Below the pieces are notes generated by a model, which had not been told where the DNA came from, did not search any database, and saw nothing but the letters and a program-made list of their open reading frames with translations. This document shows, one piece after another, positions 60,780 to 64,000 of a DNA stretch of 64,000 nt. How positions within the stretch are numbered: position 1 is the stretch's first letter; the number at the start of each line of letters is the position of its first letter. Position numbers and translations under genes: made by a program. Source of the DNA: Lineus longissimus (Eukaryota; Nemertea; Pilidiophora; Heteronemertea; Lineidae); NCBI RefSeq assembly GCF_910592395.1, contig NC_088325.1:6231501-6295500 (forward strand). The letters are read 5' to 3'.

Positions 60780-63764
60780 ATGGTGTATGTTAAGATTTAC
60801 AATAAACATAGGTCTTAATAAATTCTAAGATGCTCCTGACGTTTTGATTATTCAAGCTACATCTATTTTTTTTTTGTTCATTCTGTTGAAGTGTTTTTGT
60901 ATGTTTATTACGAAATGAAACAAACTTGCAGCGGGGGACGCGCAATTTAACAAAGAGCCTTCCATAACTCAAGCTTAAAAGCTGATTTCGCACGGCTGGC
61001 GATTCAGCCTGCTATTTGCCTTTTCCCGCGGCGGTAAAAATGTACCTACTTATTATTTCCTGTTCAAAAGTCTGGCACATATCACTTTCTCTGAGGATGA
61101 ACATATTGACAATAGGACTCAAAATAGGCTTCAACTCAGAATCTCACGTATGACTTGATGACGGTTATTCTAATATCGCTTTTGATAATGATTTCAGCAC
61201 GGGAGGCATTTTGCATGTTGCTCGGGGGGAATCGATACGGAGCGACGCTCTGATTGGGCGCTTTTTCCTACAGCGATTCAACCCGACTGAAGGGCTGATA
61301 TCGAAAGGCGGAATATATAGAAAACCACTGATTATGTCAGAGACAAGATAAAAAGCACCTGGGTCAAAGTATTCTATAAAGTGACTTTAAATGAAACAAG
61401 CCTATTTGCCTCAGGTTCATAAATTGGATTGGTTAGACCACAGGCCACTGGTACTAAGGTACTGTTTTATAACTTCATATACTTTTGGCACATTGCTATT
61501 GCCAATTCCATTCGCCAGGTATTGAACTTGAACATGAAAAAGCTCGAGGTCACATGACACACAAAATGGTGGACGAACCAGAAAATGTGAACAGCGAGAT
61601 TTCAACATGAAAATCCTCAACAAAAACACCTGATCTTCTCTTGCAAAAGATTGGATACATAATTTGAAACATGGGGATCACGAAGAAATAGTTGTCATTA
61701 AAAATAAAAGCACTCTTTTGGACTTAAACGCTACCGTAGTCATTTCAATATTCAGCTTTCAGCCCAAATTTTACCGCCTTGAAAACTTAGAAGTTGGTCT
61801 TTCGAAAATCTGCAGCGTAAAGACCTTACCTGATCATCCTCATATGCTGGCCTTTGTTTTTGAATGCTAATATGCTGTTGTGAAGTTATCTAGGTTGAGA
61901 CCGTTTTTAGAGACTCGATCGCACACCAATATATTGTTACTGTTTCTTACCGACGAAGACGCGTGTCACACGGGGCCACAAACGATATGAATCATGGGTG
62001 ATTGTGAAGATTATCATGACATATAGATTGTTTGCCATAAACGCAATACTGCTTATTATTTGAATAAAATTGGTTATTTATGGAATCAGGTATTGTCGGT
62101 ATGATTGATTGACAGTTGTCGTCCCTGCATATATCATATTTTTATTATTACATTAAACAATGTTAAAGCCACCCCCCCTTCTTGTTGCGATACTCTGTGA
62201 AGTGATTGTCTCTATTAGTTTTAGTCCGGGTTTGACTAAACTGTTTGACAACATTGCTGTGGTCCCTAGCTGCTACGTCGCGTTGCCCTTGTTGTGACAT
62301 GGTTGTTCCTATTGCTACTCTAGTTGTGATTTCTTGTAACAATTGGTGGACGACAATGTTGTCGCTCCTGCTTTTTGTGTTACTCTGGTTGTGACTTTGT
62401 CGTTCCTGTAATTCAAAATTCTATATTGTGACTTTATTGTAATGTCTGCCTTATTACATCATTGTTGTCCGTGTTGGCTGTGCTCCAGCCGAGACATTGT
62501 CGTCGTAGTTGGATATGGTATGGTATACAGTTGTTGTGACTGATTGAGGCGAAATTTTGACAGTGTTATTGTTGTTTTCTTCACTGGTCTAGTTATTTGA
62601 GCGATAGGAGTTTGGCCGTATGTATACTAGCACTTTCCGTTAACCACCTTAGACTGTTAAGAGCCTGAGTGAATATCGCTGTAACATGTATAACGTTAAT
62701 ATCCAAATATATATTTGGTGATTACTTACAACATACAACTAGAGAGAATATTTGCAATATGGAAATACAGAGAATCATGCCATGTCGCGACTAATTATAT
62801 TGTTACATCAATATTTCAAATGATTAAATCATCCTAGCCCTCGTATCCGATTCCCTTAAAACAAATGGAAATCGAATTAGAATAATTGCAGGTGGCTGCG
62901 ATTTGATAAGTTTGTTTGCACGGCGCACGTCTATAGAGAATGCCACCAGCTGAGTGTCACGTTTTTCATGATTCCATGGTGCGCAAGGGTTAACGCCTCG
63001 ATCTCGAAGCTATTCTACGACGAGTATGACCAGAGACATTCAAGGTAAGAATAATTTGAATGAAGCAGAAGAAAAGGGACATGAATTTGCCTGCTAACCA
63101 TATGTTACACATAAACCGGAAAAAGTTCAAGCCACCATAAAAGCACTGCGTTATGAAACTTTCAGCCTAAAATACGCATACAAAGAGTGTCCCTAAGTCT
63201 CAAGTTGGAACATTTTCTTCGCTTCAAAGTCTAGATTTTAATTGTTCTGTCTTTTTCTAATGATAAAATTGGTAATTTTTTCCCCACGTAAACGAGGTAA
63301 TGTGCAGAAAAGAATTGTTTGATGGAAAGCAAATTCTATAGAGCTCATTGAATATCTTTCTAAGCCATTGATTGAATTGTCGAACTGACAAGTCGCAAAT
63401 GTAGGTTTTTAAGTAACCATATAAGAGCTTGATTCACACCAAATTTGTGAAAAGTATCAATGAAACGCCGTTGGTGTTGTAGGAGAAAATGTCTCCATCG
63501 TTAATGTGTCAAGCCTTATTGTACTCTAACAGGTTATAGTATAATGGTTATACAGAGGCCATGACTGTCAATACCGGCCGATTGGGGGAAATCATCTTAT
63601 TTTTCTGCTTCATGTTGGTTCAACATTTTAACAGAGAAATTTCGGCCTTAGGTAAAAAAACCCGTTAAACTACTAGGTATGAATGATTGTAGATATAGAT
63701 CCAAATAGCAATATCACAGCCACACTTAACCAACTAAAGAAATCCTGTTATGTGGAATAAGGGT
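60780..63764. other. No recognisable gene
   Basis: AT-rich sequence. 62,200-62,580 is enriched in degenerate TTGTTGTGAC-like motifs. Short open frames, for example 61,664-61,870, show no family features. Confidence 0.4.
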
Positions 63765-64000
63765 GTCGATAAACCTAAGACCTAAGACCTAAGACTCTAT
63801 AAAACTAAGACTTATAGGACAATAGAAGTGAGACCCAATTAGAAACTAAGACCCATATGACTATGAAACTAAGACCCAACTAGAAAACTAAGACCCATAG
63901 GTCTATAAAACTAAGACCCAACTAGAAAACTGAGACCCATAGGACTATGAATCTAAGACCCAAATAGGAACGAAGACCCATAGGACTATAAACCTAAGAC
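63765..64000 (+). repeat. Minisatellite of CTAAGACCCATAGGACTATA-like units running off the window
   Basis: Alternating blocks AACTAAGACCCAACTAGAAA and ACTAAGACCCATAGG(A/T)CTATA give a higher-order unit of about 42 bases. It starts with CTAAGACC simple repeats near 63,770 and continues to the edge. Confidence 0.9.

Overview
The window reads as nuclear DNA of a marine invertebrate animal. It is AT-rich, dense in degenerate transposons, and carries one spliced gene with animal cell-surface domains. The species cannot be named from the sequence. Three blocks carry most of the meaning.

(1) About 1-14.85 kb is most of a Polinton/Maverick, a large virus-like DNA transposon whose left end lies outside the window. 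It holds a packaging-type ATPase (cut by the edge), a chromodomain integrase, an HNH-type nuclease, a protein-primed family B DNA polymerase, and ten further reading frames. Several of those have membrane segments or look like virion proteins. Most frames are intact, so the copy is fairly young. Two things stand out. First, about 25 copies of a 30-nt motif made of two tiny adjacent hairpins are scattered through the element, many in frame inside its genes, in both orientations and in several reading frames. Second, eight of about thirteen genes start with TAAATG overlapping the start codon, which resembles the poxvirus late-promoter core.

(2) From 14.85 to 45.2 kb is a transposon graveyard. 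It contains non-LTR retrotransposon fragments (14.9, 19.7-20.8, 21.9-23.2, 30.2, 37.3 and 39.7-41.2 kb), non-autonomous DNA transposons with inverted ends (17.9, 25.3, 27.9, 36.3, 41.4-44.9 and 43.0 kb), a tandem array of about 300-bp units rich in TGACCT half sites (23.6-25.2 kb) with inverted relatives at 38-39.7 kb, and a palindromic composite at 31.5-35.3 kb. A MADF-like coding remnant lies near 17.2 kb.

(3) From 45.2 to 56.7 kb is a minus-strand gene whose five coding exons join in consistent phase into a predicted 377-residue type I membrane protein. It has a signal peptide, one small six-cysteine domain with spacing close to the TACI/BCMA type of TNF-receptor module, two fibronectin type III domains, one transmembrane helix and a basic tail. 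Its last intron is occupied by a full-length BEL/Pao LTR retrotransposon (45,884-52,264) in the same orientation, with near-identical LTRs, a 5-bp target duplication and two in-frame TAG codons in pol. The remainder (56.7-64 kb) has no recognisable gene, only minisatellites and two related inverted-repeat elements.
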